This document shows positions 42,199 through 49,832 of a DNA stretch of 49,832 bases, piece by piece. The position numbers and the translations under genes were made by a program. The notes under the pieces were generated by a model. It made no database searches. It was given only the letters and a program-made list of their open reading frames with translations, and was not told the origin of the DNA. How positions within the stretch are numbered: position 1 is the stretch's first letter; every line of letters begins with the position of its first letter. The DNA lies in assembly GCA_036675025.1 (NCBI GenBank), contig JAKFFN010000319.1:1-49832 (forward strand), in the 5' to 3' direction. This stretch comes from JAKFFN01 sp036675025. Lineage in GTDB: Bacteria; Sumerlaeota; Sumerlaeia; Sumerlaeales; Sumerlaeaceae.

Positions 42199-43647
42199 AT
42201 GGCTGAACCCAAACCACAAAAAGCTACCATCGTCGTTATTGATGATGAAGAGAACATGGGCGTAATCCTTTCCCGCATCCTGCAGATGGAAGGGTATTAT
42301 GTTACGGCTTTCAGCGATCCGGTAAAGGCCGTTGCACACATACAGGCTTCGCCACCCGATCTTGTAATTACCGACATGCGCATGCCCCAGCTTACCGGAA
42401 TGGAAGTTTTGAAGGCGACGCGGGAAACGAGTCCGGAGACCAATGTCATCGTCATGACAGCCTATGCCACGGTGGAAAAGGCAGTGGAGTCTATGCGCGA
42501 GGGCGCTTTCGATTATATTACGAAGCCCTTTAAAACTGATGAACTGGTAATGACTGTCAGCAAAGCCGTAGCGCATACGCGACTGGTGCGAGAAAATGAA
42601 ACGCTCTCTGAAACGCTTAACCGCAATGCCGGGCTCGACGTCAACATGGCTGGCGAGAGCGACGCCATACGGCAGATCCAGGACCTTGTGGCCCGGGTGG
42701 CACAGACGGATTCTGCCGTCCTGATCCGCGGCGAAAGCGGGACCGGCAAAGAACTGGTTGCTAAGAGCCTGCATCAGTTGAGCAAGCGAAGCAAAAAAAG
42801 ATTTGTCGCCATCAACTGCGCCAGCATCCCCGAGAATTTGCTGGAGAGCGAGTTATTTGGCCATGAAAAAGGATCTTTTACCGGCGCCGACCGGACAAAA
42901 ATGGGCCTCATGGAACTCGCCCACGGCGGCACCCTCTTCCTGGATGAAATAGGAGAACTGCCGCTATCACTGCAGGCCAAGCTGCTCCGGGTGCTGCAGG
43001 AGCGCGAGATCCAGCGCGTTGGCGGGGTGCATACAATCCCCGTAGACATACGCCTTGTTGCGGCCACCAACCGCAGCCTGCGCAAGGCCATCGCCGCAAA
43101 GGAATTCCGCGAAGACCTCTATTACCGGCTGAACGTCATCGAGATCAAACTGCCGCCACTGCGCAACCGTGCCGGGGACGTCGCCATCCTGGCCCGGCAC
43201 TTCCTGCAAAAGATCTGTCGCCGGATGAACCGCCCGGTGCTGGGCATTTCTGAAGATGCCATTGAAGCACTGGAAAAATACGCTTTCCCCGGCAACGTGC
43301 GCGAGTTGGAAAACGTAATGGAGCGGTGCATTGTGCTGTGCGACTGCGATACCATTGAGCTGGAGGATATCCCCGCAGATATCCGGCGAGCCGCAGAGTT
43401 CGGGATGGATATTGAGACTGCGCAATCGGGTGGATATCCCGCCATCGGTGCCCAGGCGCAAACGCCCAAGGAGACCGGCACGCTGCCGGAGTTCCGCGAA
43501 GCGCGGGACGATTTTGAGCGCAGTTATCTGCAAAAGGCCCTGGCTGCCGCCAAGGGTAACGTCAGCGAAGCCAGTCGCGCCACGGGGCTGTCGCGCCGCC
43601 ATTTCTATGAGAAGATGGAAAAGCTGGGCGTTCGCGAGGAGAAGTAG
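42199..43647 (+). CDS. NtrC-family sigma-54-dependent response regulator
   Basis: A 482-residue activator: receiver domain (IVVIDDEENMGVILSRIL, ITDMRMPQLTG with the phosphoacceptor Asp, YITKPFK), then an AAA+ domain with Walker A GESGTGKE, GSFTGADRTKMGLMELA, Walker B GGTLFLDEIGEL, and the arginine finger region REDLYYRLNVIEI. The C-terminus has a Fis-type helix-turn-helix (ALAAAKGNVSEASRATGLSRRHFYEKM). The GAFTGA loop that contacts sigma-54 reads GSFTGA here, a change from Ala to Ser. It needs a partner histidine kinase that is not nearby. Targets are unknown. Confidence 0.92.
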   Translation: MAEPKPQKATIVVIDDEENMGVILSRILQMEGYYVTAFSDPVKAVAHIQASPPDLVITDMRMPQLTGMEVLKATRETSPETNVIVMTAYATVEKAVESMREGAFDYITKPFKTDELVMTVSKAVAHTRLVRENETLSETLNRNAGLDVNMAGESDAIRQIQDLVARVAQTDSAVLIRGESGTGKELVAKSLHQLSKRSKKRFVAINCASIPENLLESELFGHEKGSFTGADRTKMGLMELAHGGTLFLDEIGELPLSLQAKLLRVLQEREIQRVGGVHTIPVDIRLVAATNRSLRKAIAAKEFREDLYYRLNVIEIKLPPLRNRAGDVAILARHFLQKICRRMNRPVLGISEDAIEALEKYAFPGNVRELENVMERCIVLCDCDTIELEDIPADIRRAAEFGMDIETAQSGGYPAIGAQAQTPKETGTLPEFREARDDFERSYLQKALAAAKGNVSEASRATGLSRRHFYEKMEKLGVREEK

Positions 43648-43776
43648 ACTATTACTCGGAACTTTGTTTCAAGAAAGAGCTCGTAGTCATTTTGACGTGC
43701 ACGATAAACGCTAACTCACTGAACGCGGCTTTGGCTTTCCTGGCCTGAAACTGTTAATCGCTATCACGGAGAAGCA

Positions 43777-44805
43777 ATGAAACAAATCATCGTTGAGAAG
43801 TTTGGCGGCATTGAGGAACTGAAACTGGTAGAATTGCCAAACCCCCAGCCCGGGCCAGGGGAGGTGCTCATCCGCATGACGAGCATCGGCATGAACCACG
43901 CAGAACTCATGGCCAGGCGGGGAGAATACCGGCTGTCTTCAGGTGAACCGCCGTTTACGCCGGGCCTTGAAGGAGGCGGGTTAGTGGAAGCCGTGGGCGA
44001 TGGCATTATGCCGGAAATGGTGGGGGAGCGGGTGACACTGACTGCTGACGCGCCGCGCCCCAACGCCGGCGGACCCGGTGGGACATACCGGACTCACTAT
44101 GTGGTGTCGGCTGACAAAGTATTGGTTTTGCCCGATAACCTGCCAGAGGACGAACTTGGAACTTTGTGGCTGGCTTACCTGACTGCGTGGGGCTGCCTGA
44201 AGTGGAAACAGCAGTTGCAGCCCGGCCAGTTTGTAGCCATCCCTGCCGCCAGCAGCAGCGTAGGCCTGGCAGCTTCTCAGATCGTTAAGGAGCTAGGCGG
44301 CGTGGCCATCGGCATGACGACCAGTGAAGAGAAAGCTGAAATGCTCCGCCACTTGCCGGAAGCGAGGTTTGATCATGTCGTGGTGACCCATCTGCCTGAC
44401 CGCACCATGCGCCGCTGGCAGCGCGATCTGCAGAAGATCACTGGCGGTAAAGGGGTGGACGTCTTCTTTGATCCAGTGGCCTCCGGTGATTACCTGAACA
44501 TGGAGATCCGGTCCCTTGCAAAATATGGTACTATCTGGGTTTATGGGCTGCTTGGTAACATTGGCCCGGTGGACGTTTCACCGCTTATTCGACTGCATGG
44601 CTCCATCAGGGGTTGGGTGCTGGGGGAATTATATACTGACGGTGGCCCGGCTGTAGAGGACGGGTACCGCGAGATATTAAGAGGCGTGCGTGATGGCAAA
44701 TACCGGATGTACATCGGCGGGCGCTTTCCGCTCGAAGAAGTGCAGCAGGCCCATGCGGAAATGGAAAAAGGAAAACACGTGGGGAAACTCGTACTGATTC
44801 CATAG
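43777..44805 (+). CDS. Medium-chain dehydrogenase/reductase, quinone oxidoreductase-like
   Basis: A 342-residue cytoplasmic protein. GGAGAAGCA precedes the ATG. MKQIIVEKFGGIEELKLVELPNPQPGPGEVLIR and SIGMNHAELMARRGEY are the GroES-like N-domain of zeta-crystallin-type reductases (in part FGGIEELKLVELPNPQPGPG). The NADPH-binding fold has AIPAASSSVGLAASQIVK in place of the more usual GGVG pattern, and DVFFDPVASGDY follows. No zinc-binding Cys or His cluster is present. The C-terminal LEEVQQAHAEMEKGKHVGKLVL is typical. The likely reaction is NADPH-dependent reduction of quinones or enones. Confidence 0.85.
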   Translation: MKQIIVEKFGGIEELKLVELPNPQPGPGEVLIRMTSIGMNHAELMARRGEYRLSSGEPPFTPGLEGGGLVEAVGDGIMPEMVGERVTLTADAPRPNAGGPGGTYRTHYVVSADKVLVLPDNLPEDELGTLWLAYLTAWGCLKWKQQLQPGQFVAIPAASSSVGLAASQIVKELGGVAIGMTTSEEKAEMLRHLPEARFDHVVVTHLPDRTMRRWQRDLQKITGGKGVDVFFDPVASGDYLNMEIRSLAKYGTIWVYGLLGNIGPVDVSPLIRLHGSIRGWVLGELYTDGGPAVEDGYREILRGVRDGKYRMYIGGRFPLEEVQQAHAEMEKGKHVGKLVLIP

Positions 44806-44826
44806 CAGGAGGTATTTGTACCGCCT

Positions 44827-44874
44827 ACCTTCTCACTTTCTCACCTTCTCACCTTCTCACTTTCGCACTTTCTC
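44827..44874. repeat. Six tandem copies of an 8-base unit, ACYTTCTC
   Basis: Units of 8 bases (ACCTTCTC or ACTTTCTC, one with ACTTTCGC) run without a gap from 44827 to 44874, just after the oxidoreductase stop. A related CTTCTCACC is repeated once more near 44891. This pyrimidine-rich array is a simple-sequence tract that can change length by slippage. No function is evident. Confidence 0.75.
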
Positions 44875-44908
44875 ACGCGGCGAAGCCGTCCTTCTCACCA
44901 AAAGAAGA

Positions 44909-44934
44909 ATCCCCGGCTGTTGCCAGCCGGGGAT
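44909..44934 (-). terminator. Rho-independent terminator of the ATP sulfurylase gene
   Basis: ATCCCCGGCTG (44909-44919) pairs with CAGCCGGGGAT (44924-44934) around a TTGC loop, an 11-bp stem. Minus-strand RNA continues with TCTTCTTTT. It lies about 40 bases past the stop of sat (44976). Confidence 0.85.
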
Positions 44935-44975
44935 AATCGCAGTCCTGATGTCTGTCTTGTTGTGGCGTAATTCTA

Positions 44976-46172
44976 TTACTTGGCTACAGCTGCCTGTTCC
45001 CTGTATGCTTCAATGAGGATCTGGGCCACTTCCGGGCGGCTGAATTCAGGCGGCGGCATCTCGCCGTTGCCGAGCATCTCGCGAACCTTGGTGCCGCTGA
45101 GGAAGATATGCTCTTCTTTGCCATGCGGGCAGCTCTTGGTGCTTCCCATTCCGCCGCAGGCTTTGCACCAGAAGGTGAAATCGAAGAACAGCGGGGTGAT
45201 GGCAATGGAGCCGGGTGCGAATTCATCAAAGATGTGGTGTGCATCGAAGGTGCCGTAGTAGTTACCTACGCCGGCGTGGTCGCGGCCGACGATGAAGTGC
45301 GTGCAGCCATAGTTCTGGCGGATCAGTGCATGGAACACAGCTTCACGGGGTCCACCGTAGCGCATGGCGCTCGGGTTCACGCCGATGAGCGTATGGTTGG
45401 CCGGGTAGTACTTGCTGGTGATGGCTTCGTAGGTTTTCATGCGAACATCAGCCGGCACGTCATCGCCCTTGGTGTTGCCGACCAGCGGGTGCAGCAGGAT
45501 GCCGTCCGTGATTTCCATGGCGACCTTCTGCATGTACTCGTGAGCACGATGGATCGGGTTACGGGTCTGGAAAGCTACAACGCGGCGCCAGTTGCGGTTC
45601 TTGAATTCTTCGCGGGTCTGCTTTGGGGTGAGGCGATACTGCTCGAAATCGTCATGGGGGGGAAGGTTCACAACGTCAATCGGGCCGCCAAGGTAAACAT
45701 CGCCCTTGGCATAAAGCGCCTTTACGCCGGGATGAGCTTCTTCATCGGTGGTGAAAACTTCGCGGGCTTCATGCTTCTTGTCCGGGCTCCACTTGCTCTC
45801 AACGCTCAGGATGGCGAGGAGCGTGCCGCTGTCGGCGTCCTCGATGGCAATCTGGTCACCTTCTTTAATGTCGGCAGCTTCTTCTTCGGTCACTCCGAGG
45901 GTAACCGGTATGGTCCAGGGCAGGCCGTTGGCGAGGTGCATCTTGTTTACAACGCCGTCATAGTCAGCCGGGTTCATGAAACCGGTGAGGGGGCTTACTG
46001 CGCCAATGCCAATGATCTCGATGTCAGAAGCGGTGCGATCGTCGACCTTGATGGTCTTAAGTGTCTTCGCCTTCTCAATAGCAGCGTCGCGGGCGGCGCC
46101 TTCAAGAATGCGATCGACAAGGGTGCCGCCGTGGGGGGCGATCTGCTTAATCGGGGCTGGGGTACGAGCCAT
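44976..46172 (-). CDS. sat: Sulfate adenylyltransferase (ATP sulfurylase)
   Basis: A 398-residue enzyme that makes adenylyl sulfate (APS) and pyrophosphate from sulfate and ATP. Motifs are VAFQTRNPIHRAHEYMQK (QxRNP and HRAH of the nucleotide site) and FIVGRDHAGVGNYYG. FWCKACGGMGSTKSCPHGKE has three Cys and a His in the pattern of the zinc site seen in thermophile-type bacterial ATP sulfurylases. The N-terminus ends APHGGTLVDRIL. It has its own terminator. No APS kinase or APS reductase gene is near, so the direction (assimilation or sulfide oxidation) cannot be told; sulfate from sulfatases would be a natural substrate. Confidence 0.94.
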   Translation of the reverse strand: MARTPAPIKQIAPHGGTLVDRILEGAARDAAIEKAKTLKTIKVDDRTASDIEIIGIGAVSPLTGFMNPADYDGVVNKMHLANGLPWTIPVTLGVTEEEAADIKEGDQIAIEDADSGTLLAILSVESKWSPDKKHEAREVFTTDEEAHPGVKALYAKGDVYLGGPIDVVNLPPHDDFEQYRLTPKQTREEFKNRNWRRVVAFQTRNPIHRAHEYMQKVAMEITDGILLHPLVGNTKGDDVPADVRMKTYEAITSKYYPANHTLIGVNPSAMRYGGPREAVFHALIRQNYGCTHFIVGRDHAGVGNYYGTFDAHHIFDEFAPGSIAITPLFFDFTFWCKACGGMGSTKSCPHGKEEHIFLSGTKVREMLGNGEMPPPEFSRPEVAQILIEAYREQAAVAK

Positions 46173-46274
46173 GATTTCCAGTCAGTCCTTTTCGTCTAGT
46201 AATTTGGTAGTCTTTAAGAGGTCCGGGTGGGGTTACCCGCTGTCGCGGTGATTATTGGGAAGTTTTTTGCCTGC

Positions 46275-46501
46275 TCAGAGCAGTTCCAAAAAATCTTCCA
46301 GGGAAATCCGTGCCTGCTTAAGGATATGGGATAACGTAGACCGTTTTATGGGGCTATGCGCAGGCACGGTTATTTTTAAGACCTCATCGCGAGTGTGCTT
46401 TTGCAGTCTAATGTGACTTCCGCGCTGACGAACTACACCCATCCGTCCCTTCTTAGCCCTGAGATGACTTTGTCATAGGACAAACTGGGGACTTTGCTCA
46501 T
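46275..46501 (-). pseudogene. hicA: hicA-like mRNA-interferase toxin gene, frameshifted
   Basis: Reading the minus strand from the ATG at 46499-46501 gives MSKVPSLSYDKVISGLRRDG then WV and a TAG stop. If one base is restored near 46434-46441, the frame continues as VVRQRGSHIRLQKHTRDEV, KITVPAHSPIKRSTL, SHILKQARISLEDFLELL, and ends at TGA (46275-46277). RGSHIRL holds the catalytic His of HicA RNases, and the full length (about 75 residues) is normal. The start overlaps the hicB stop by four bases (ATGA). A 1-base deletion has therefore probably inactivated the toxin. A base-calling error is the alternative. Confidence 0.8.
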
Positions 46502-46701
46502 ACAGCAATTTCTGTCACTTCAGAATCAGTCCCGAGGTTCAGGTCATCCTCAACGGGTTCAAGGTAAAGTAATATGGCTTCCTTTATATTAGCTATTGCC
46601 TCATCCCGTGTCTCACCTTAACTAATGCATCCAGGTAAACTGGGAACGTATGCAGTGAATCCGCCCTCGTCGCTTTGTTCCAATACAACCTTCAGATTCA
46701 T
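46498..46701 (-). pseudogene. hicB: hicB-like antitoxin gene, nonsense-interrupted
   Basis: AGGAGG lies 5 bases before the ATG at 46699-46701. The product begins MNLKVVLEQSDEGGFTAYVP and SLPGCIS, the partial RNase H fold of HicB. TAA at 46618-46620 then falls where a Glu or Gln is usual, and the same frame goes on with GETRDEAIANIKEAILLYLE to the TGA at 46498-46500. The intact gene would code for 67 residues. The in-frame stop truncates it after 27. The order hicB then hicA, with a four-base overlap, is one of the known arrangements of these pairs. Confidence 0.82.
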
Positions 46702-46793
46702 GGTGACCTCCTGGCATTTATCCTTTGAAGATAGGACCTCACATGCCCTTTACTCTTCAATGATTTTCCATTAACTACGGTAACCGTTACCTC

Positions 46794-49430
46794 ATGACAA
46801 CCGAACAGCCGCGTGCTAACAACGAAAAGCATTATCCTCATACTGAAGTAGAAGCCAAATGGCAGAAGACCTGGCGCGAAAAGAAGACCAGCGCCACGCC
46901 CGTTGATCCTGGGGCGGACAAGTACTACGTGCTGGAGATGTTCCCGTATCCCAGCGGGCGCCTCCACATGGGGCACTGCCGGGTTTACTCTATAGGTGAT
47001 GCCATTGCGCGTTTCCTGCGCATGCGTGGCAAAAAGGTTCTTCATCCCATGGGCTTTGACGCGTTCGGCCTGCCGGCTGAAAATGCCGCCATCAAGCACC
47101 AGGTGCACCCGGGCGACTGGACGGAGAAGTGCATCTCCGACATGAAAGACCAGTTTGAGCGCATGGGCTTCAGCCTCGATTGGGAGCGCGAAGCGGTAAC
47201 CTGCCGCGCCGACTACTATAAGTGGAACCAGTGGTTCTTTATCAAGATGCTTGAGCGCGGGCTTGCCTATAAAAAGGCCGCGGCCATTAACTGGTGCGAC
47301 ACCTGCCAGACCGTTCTGGCCAACGAACAGGTAGAGCAGGGCAACTGCTGGCGCTGTGGAAACGCTGTCACGATCAGGAACCTCGAGCAATGGTTCTTCA
47401 AGATTACCGACTACGCAGATCAACTTTTGAACGATCTCGACAAGCTGAGCGACTGGCCCGAGAGTGTCAAAATCATGCAGCGCAACTGGATTGGCCGCAG
47501 CGAAGGCGCGCGGGTTAAGTTCCGCCTGCTGCCCACCGGGTTCCAGCAGGGCGAGGCGGTGCCTGCCGCCGGCGCCACTGACGAGACTATCGAGATTTTT
47601 ACCACCCGGCCCGACACCCTGTTCGGCGTCACGTTCATGAGCCTGGCGCCAGAGCACCCGCTGGTGGATAGCCTGGTTACCGGCAGCGATAAAGAAGCTG
47701 GCGCAAAAGAGTTCGTGGCCATGGTCGCACAGGAAGACCGCTTCCTGCGCACGGCCGAGGGCAAAGAGAAGGAAGGGTTCTTCACAGGTCGCTATGCCGT
47801 AAATCCGGTAAACGGCGAGGCTGTGCCAATCTACCTGGCTAACTTTGTCCTGATGGAATACGGCACCGGCGCCGTGATGGCCGTTCCCGCCCATGATCAG
47901 CGCGACTTTGAGTTTGCCCGCAAGTACAGCATTCCGGTGAAAGTTGTGATATCGCCCATCCCTGGGAGCGCCGGCGGCCCGCCGGCTTCATCAGTTGATG
48001 AAGTTCTTGATTCCGCAACAATGACCGCCGCCTACGTGGATCCCGGCATAATGCAGTCGAGCGCCCACTTCGACGGCCTCCCCAGCGAGGACGCCAAACC
48101 CGCCATCGTGAGCTGGCTGGCAGAACGTGGGCTGGGCGAGAAAACCATCCAGTACAAGTTGCGCGACTGGCTGGTTTCGCGCCAGCGGTTCTGGGGCACA
48201 CCCATACCCATCATCTATTGCGACGACTGCGGCGCTGTTCCGGTGCCGGCAGACCAGCTTCCGGTCACTCTTCCGCGCGACGTGCAGTTCACCGGTTCCG
48301 GAAACCCTCTCAGCGGCAGCAGTGAGTTTATTAATGTTCCCTGCCCCAAATGCGGCAAGCAGGGCCGCCGCGAGACTGATACCATGGACACCTTCGTAGA
48401 CAGCTCCTGGTACTTCCTTCGCTATGTGGATCCCCTGAATTCCGACGAGCCTTTCAGCAAAAATGCCGCCGACGCATGGATGCCTGTAGACCAGTACATC
48501 GGCGGCATCGAGCACGCCATCCTTCACCTGCTCTATTCCCGTTTCTTTACCAAGGTACTGCGCGATCTCGGCCTGGTCAACGTAGACGAGCCTTTCCAGC
48601 GCCTATTGGCGCAGGGTATGGTCACCAACACATACATTGACAAAAATACCGGGCAACTTGCTGTAGACGAAAACGGCCGCCCGAAGCTGGCCAAAATGTC
48701 AAAGAGCCTCGGCAACGGCGTCGATCCACTGGAAATTATCGACCAGTACGGCGCCGACACTGCCCGCTTGTTTATTCTCTTTGCCGCGCCTGCGGAAAAA
48801 GAACTGGAATGGACCGACGAAGGCGTTAACGGCTGCTCCAAGTTCCTGAACCGCGTCTGGCGCCTGGTGCACGGCACTCTCGACGCCTGCGAATTCGCGC
48901 CCGAAGAGGCCGCGGCTCTTGAACCGGGCAACGCTAACGACCGCGAACTGCAGTTCCAGGTCAACCGCGCCATCCAGCGCGTGGGCACCGAGATGGGCGA
49001 CCGCCACCATTTTAATACGTCCATTGCTGCCATCATGGAGCTGACAAACGCCATCCAGACCTACCTCAGCTCATCCCATGAGTTTGAGCGCATGACCCTC
49101 GGCTTCAGCGTTCGCGCGCTCCTGCTGCTCCTGTATCCCTTCGCACCTCACATAACGAGCGAACTGTGGGAGAAGGCGGGTTTCGACGGCGCCATTGAAG
49201 AGCAGTCATTCCCGGCATACGATCCCAAGGCGCTGGAGAAAGACGAAGTCGAACTGGCCCTGCAGGTCAACGGCAAGAACCGCAGCAAGGTGGTGGTTCC
49301 AAGCAAAGCCAGCAAGGAAGACATCGAGGCCGCTGCCCTGGCCGACGAGCGGGTACAGCAGTTCCTCGAAGGCCGCCAGCCAAAGAAGGTCATCGTAGTT
49401 CCGGGCAAACTGGTGAACGTTGTGGGTTAA
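46794..49430 (+). CDS. leuS: Leucyl-tRNA synthetase
   Basis: An 878-residue class I enzyme. The HIGH motif is HMGH (58-61) in PSGRLHMGHCRVYS; the KMSKS motif is intact at 634-638 (AKMSKSLGNG). NWCDTCQTVLANEQVEQGNC carries a Cys-rich zinc-binding site, and the editing domain follows with GCTNRPDTLFG-type FTTRPDTLFGVTF and the EYGTGAVMAVPAHDQRD segment (in part GTGAVMAVPAHDQRD). The C-terminal LALQVNGKNRSKVVVPSKAS and KKVIVVPGKLVNVVG are typical. Length is normal. It stands alone, with a terminator after it. Confidence 0.97.
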   Translation: MTTEQPRANNEKHYPHTEVEAKWQKTWREKKTSATPVDPGADKYYVLEMFPYPSGRLHMGHCRVYSIGDAIARFLRMRGKKVLHPMGFDAFGLPAENAAIKHQVHPGDWTEKCISDMKDQFERMGFSLDWEREAVTCRADYYKWNQWFFIKMLERGLAYKKAAAINWCDTCQTVLANEQVEQGNCWRCGNAVTIRNLEQWFFKITDYADQLLNDLDKLSDWPESVKIMQRNWIGRSEGARVKFRLLPTGFQQGEAVPAAGATDETIEIFTTRPDTLFGVTFMSLAPEHPLVDSLVTGSDKEAGAKEFVAMVAQEDRFLRTAEGKEKEGFFTGRYAVNPVNGEAVPIYLANFVLMEYGTGAVMAVPAHDQRDFEFARKYSIPVKVVISPIPGSAGGPPASSVDEVLDSATMTAAYVDPGIMQSSAHFDGLPSEDAKPAIVSWLAERGLGEKTIQYKLRDWLVSRQRFWGTPIPIIYCDDCGAVPVPADQLPVTLPRDVQFTGSGNPLSGSSEFINVPCPKCGKQGRRETDTMDTFVDSSWYFLRYVDPLNSDEPFSKNAADAWMPVDQYIGGIEHAILHLLYSRFFTKVLRDLGLVNVDEPFQRLLAQGMVTNTYIDKNTGQLAVDENGRPKLAKMSKSLGNGVDPLEIIDQYGADTARLFILFAAPAEKELEWTDEGVNGCSKFLNRVWRLVHGTLDACEFAPEEAAALEPGNANDRELQFQVNRAIQRVGTEMGDRHHFNTSIAAIMELTNAIQTYLSSSHEFERMTLGFSVRALLLLLYPFAPHITSELWEKAGFDGAIEEQSFPAYDPKALEKDEVELALQVNGKNRSKVVVPSKASKEDIEAAALADERVQQFLEGRQPKKVIVVPGKLVNVVG

Positions 49431-49455
49431 GCCTGCAAATCACGGCTAAAAAAAT

Positions 49456-49483
49456 AAGCCCGGAGCCAATCGGCTCCGGGCTT
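49456..49483 (-). terminator. Bidirectional terminator between leuS and the minus-strand gene
   Basis: A perfect 12-bp stem, AAGCCCGGAGCC (49456-49467) with GGCTCCGGGCTT (49472-49483), has an AATC loop. On the minus strand it is followed by ATTTTTTTAG, a good U-run for the gene ending at 49496. On the plus strand the tail is TTTCACTTG, so termination after leuS would be weaker. Confidence 0.85.
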
Positions 49484-49495
49484 TCACTTGTTCGA

Positions 49496-49831
49496 TTACC
49501 TGGCCTTGCCAGACTTCCCCTGTTTCGCTTTGTACAGCAGCTGTAAATCAGAGGCGGCCGTGTCTTCGCCATAGTGTATCGTCACATTGACCGTCACAGG
49601 GCACTCAACGTCGCCATTAACAAGGTTCTCGTCAACAAGCTCTCCTGCAAAGTTGCCATTCTTTAACGTAATCTTCAGCTTGGCAGCTTGCGCTTCCACC
49701 ACGCCCTTCTTTGCTTTAAACTTCAGGCTAAGCTTGTCGGTGCCGAGGTTTGCTTTGCCTTTGGCATCCATCACAAAAATCCGTTCAACTCCGCCAATGT
49801 TAACCGCAGCCGTCATCCCGAGCGGGTCGAA
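49496..49831 (-). CDS. C-terminal part of an unknown protein (5' end outside window)
   Basis: An ATG occurs at 49816, but the frame stays open to the end of the window (FDPLG before it) and there is no ribosome-binding site, so the gene probably starts beyond 49832. The visible part is beta-rich and Lys-rich: VNIGGVERIFVMDAKGKANL, KLSLKFKAKKG, LKITLKNGNFAGELVDENL, CPVTVNVTIHYGED. Repeated Lys/Gly strands of this kind are found at the ends of exported surface proteins of planctomycete-like bacteria. No function can be assigned. Confidence 0.55.
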   Translation of the reverse strand, partial: FDPLGMTAAVNIGGVERIFVMDAKGKANLGTDKLSLKFKAKKGVVEAQAAKLKITLKNGNFAGELVDENLVNGDVECPVTVNVTIHYGEDTAASDLQLLYKAKQGKSGKAR

Positions 49832-49832
49832 G

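Noticed and set aside
44827..44874. CRISPR-like array
   Set aside because: Units are 8 bases with no spacers and no cas genes; it is a simple tandem repeat.
45108..46199. A 363-codon open frame on the plus strand opposite sat
   Set aside because: It is a shadow of the strongly conserved ATP sulfurylase gene; the product has no family features and biased composition.
46698..47894. A 398-codon open frame on the minus strand opposite leuS
   Set aside because: It is antisense to the highly conserved leuS start and HIGH region; no motif or ribosome-binding site supports it.

Overview
The window reads as one contig piece of a GC-moderate, Gram-negative-type bacterium with a large secreted and envelope-directed gene set. 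Signal peptides and a lipobox, an OmpA-type outer-membrane anchor, a heptose-pathway isomerase (gmhA), class III-type prepilins, FGly sulfatases with a genuine formylglycine-generating enzyme, a GHL10/golvesin-type secreted protein and a CCP-like secreted M14 peptidase together resemble candidate phyla such as Sumerlaeota or Hydrogenedentota, or the PVC/FCB fringe. This placement is an inference from gene style only; no rRNA or tRNA gene is visible.

Layout. 1-2.9 kb: the C-terminal part of a heparinase II/III-type lyase, then a secreted M14 carboxypeptidase. 2.9-9.1 kb: a Pro/Thr-rich OmpA-like protein (minus), divergent from a slipin and a small membrane protein, then a secreted NlpC/P60- or CHAP-like protein and an SGNH esterase. 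9.1-9.5 kb: AT-rich non-coding DNA with a degenerate tandem repeat. 9.5-14.8 kb: an orphan LivH-like permease, a sulfatase, and an acetate-type Na+ symporter with its DUF485 partner. 14.9-18.3 kb: a minus-strand operon argB, lipoprotein, gmhA, GT2 glycosyltransferase. 18.4-23.3 kb: M48 protease, L,D-transpeptidase, FGE, thioredoxin reductase. 23.4-28.9 kb: F-type ATP synthase genes atpZ-atpI-atpB-atpE-atpF-atpH, a DinB-fold gene and atpA, closed by a strong terminator with no atpGDC. 28.9-37.5 kb: a propeller-like secreted protein, a pseudopilin, an unusually small 42-residue prepilin-like gene, a response regulator with an NTF2-like tail, the GHL10 protein and an unrecognised membrane-anchored protein. 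37.6-44.8 kb: a second sulfatase, a LacI regulator, DUF2071 and SprT-like genes, an NtrC-type activator and a quinone oxidoreductase. 44.8-49.8 kb: ATP sulfurylase, a decayed hicB-hicA toxin-antitoxin pair, leuS and the end of an unknown gene.

How it fits together. A plausible theme is use of sulfated or acidic polysaccharides: heparinase-like lyase, two exported sulfatases whose active Cys must be oxidised by FGE (also encoded here), an SGNH esterase, a GHL10-type hydrolase, a LacI regulator beside one sulfatase, and uptake or use of the products (acetate-type symporter, ATP sulfurylase). The rest is core metabolism and envelope maintenance. The most noteworthy items are the split ATP synthase operon with an inserted DinB-fold gene, the 42-residue prepilin-like peptide, the doubly broken hicBA locus and the REC-NTF2 fusion.
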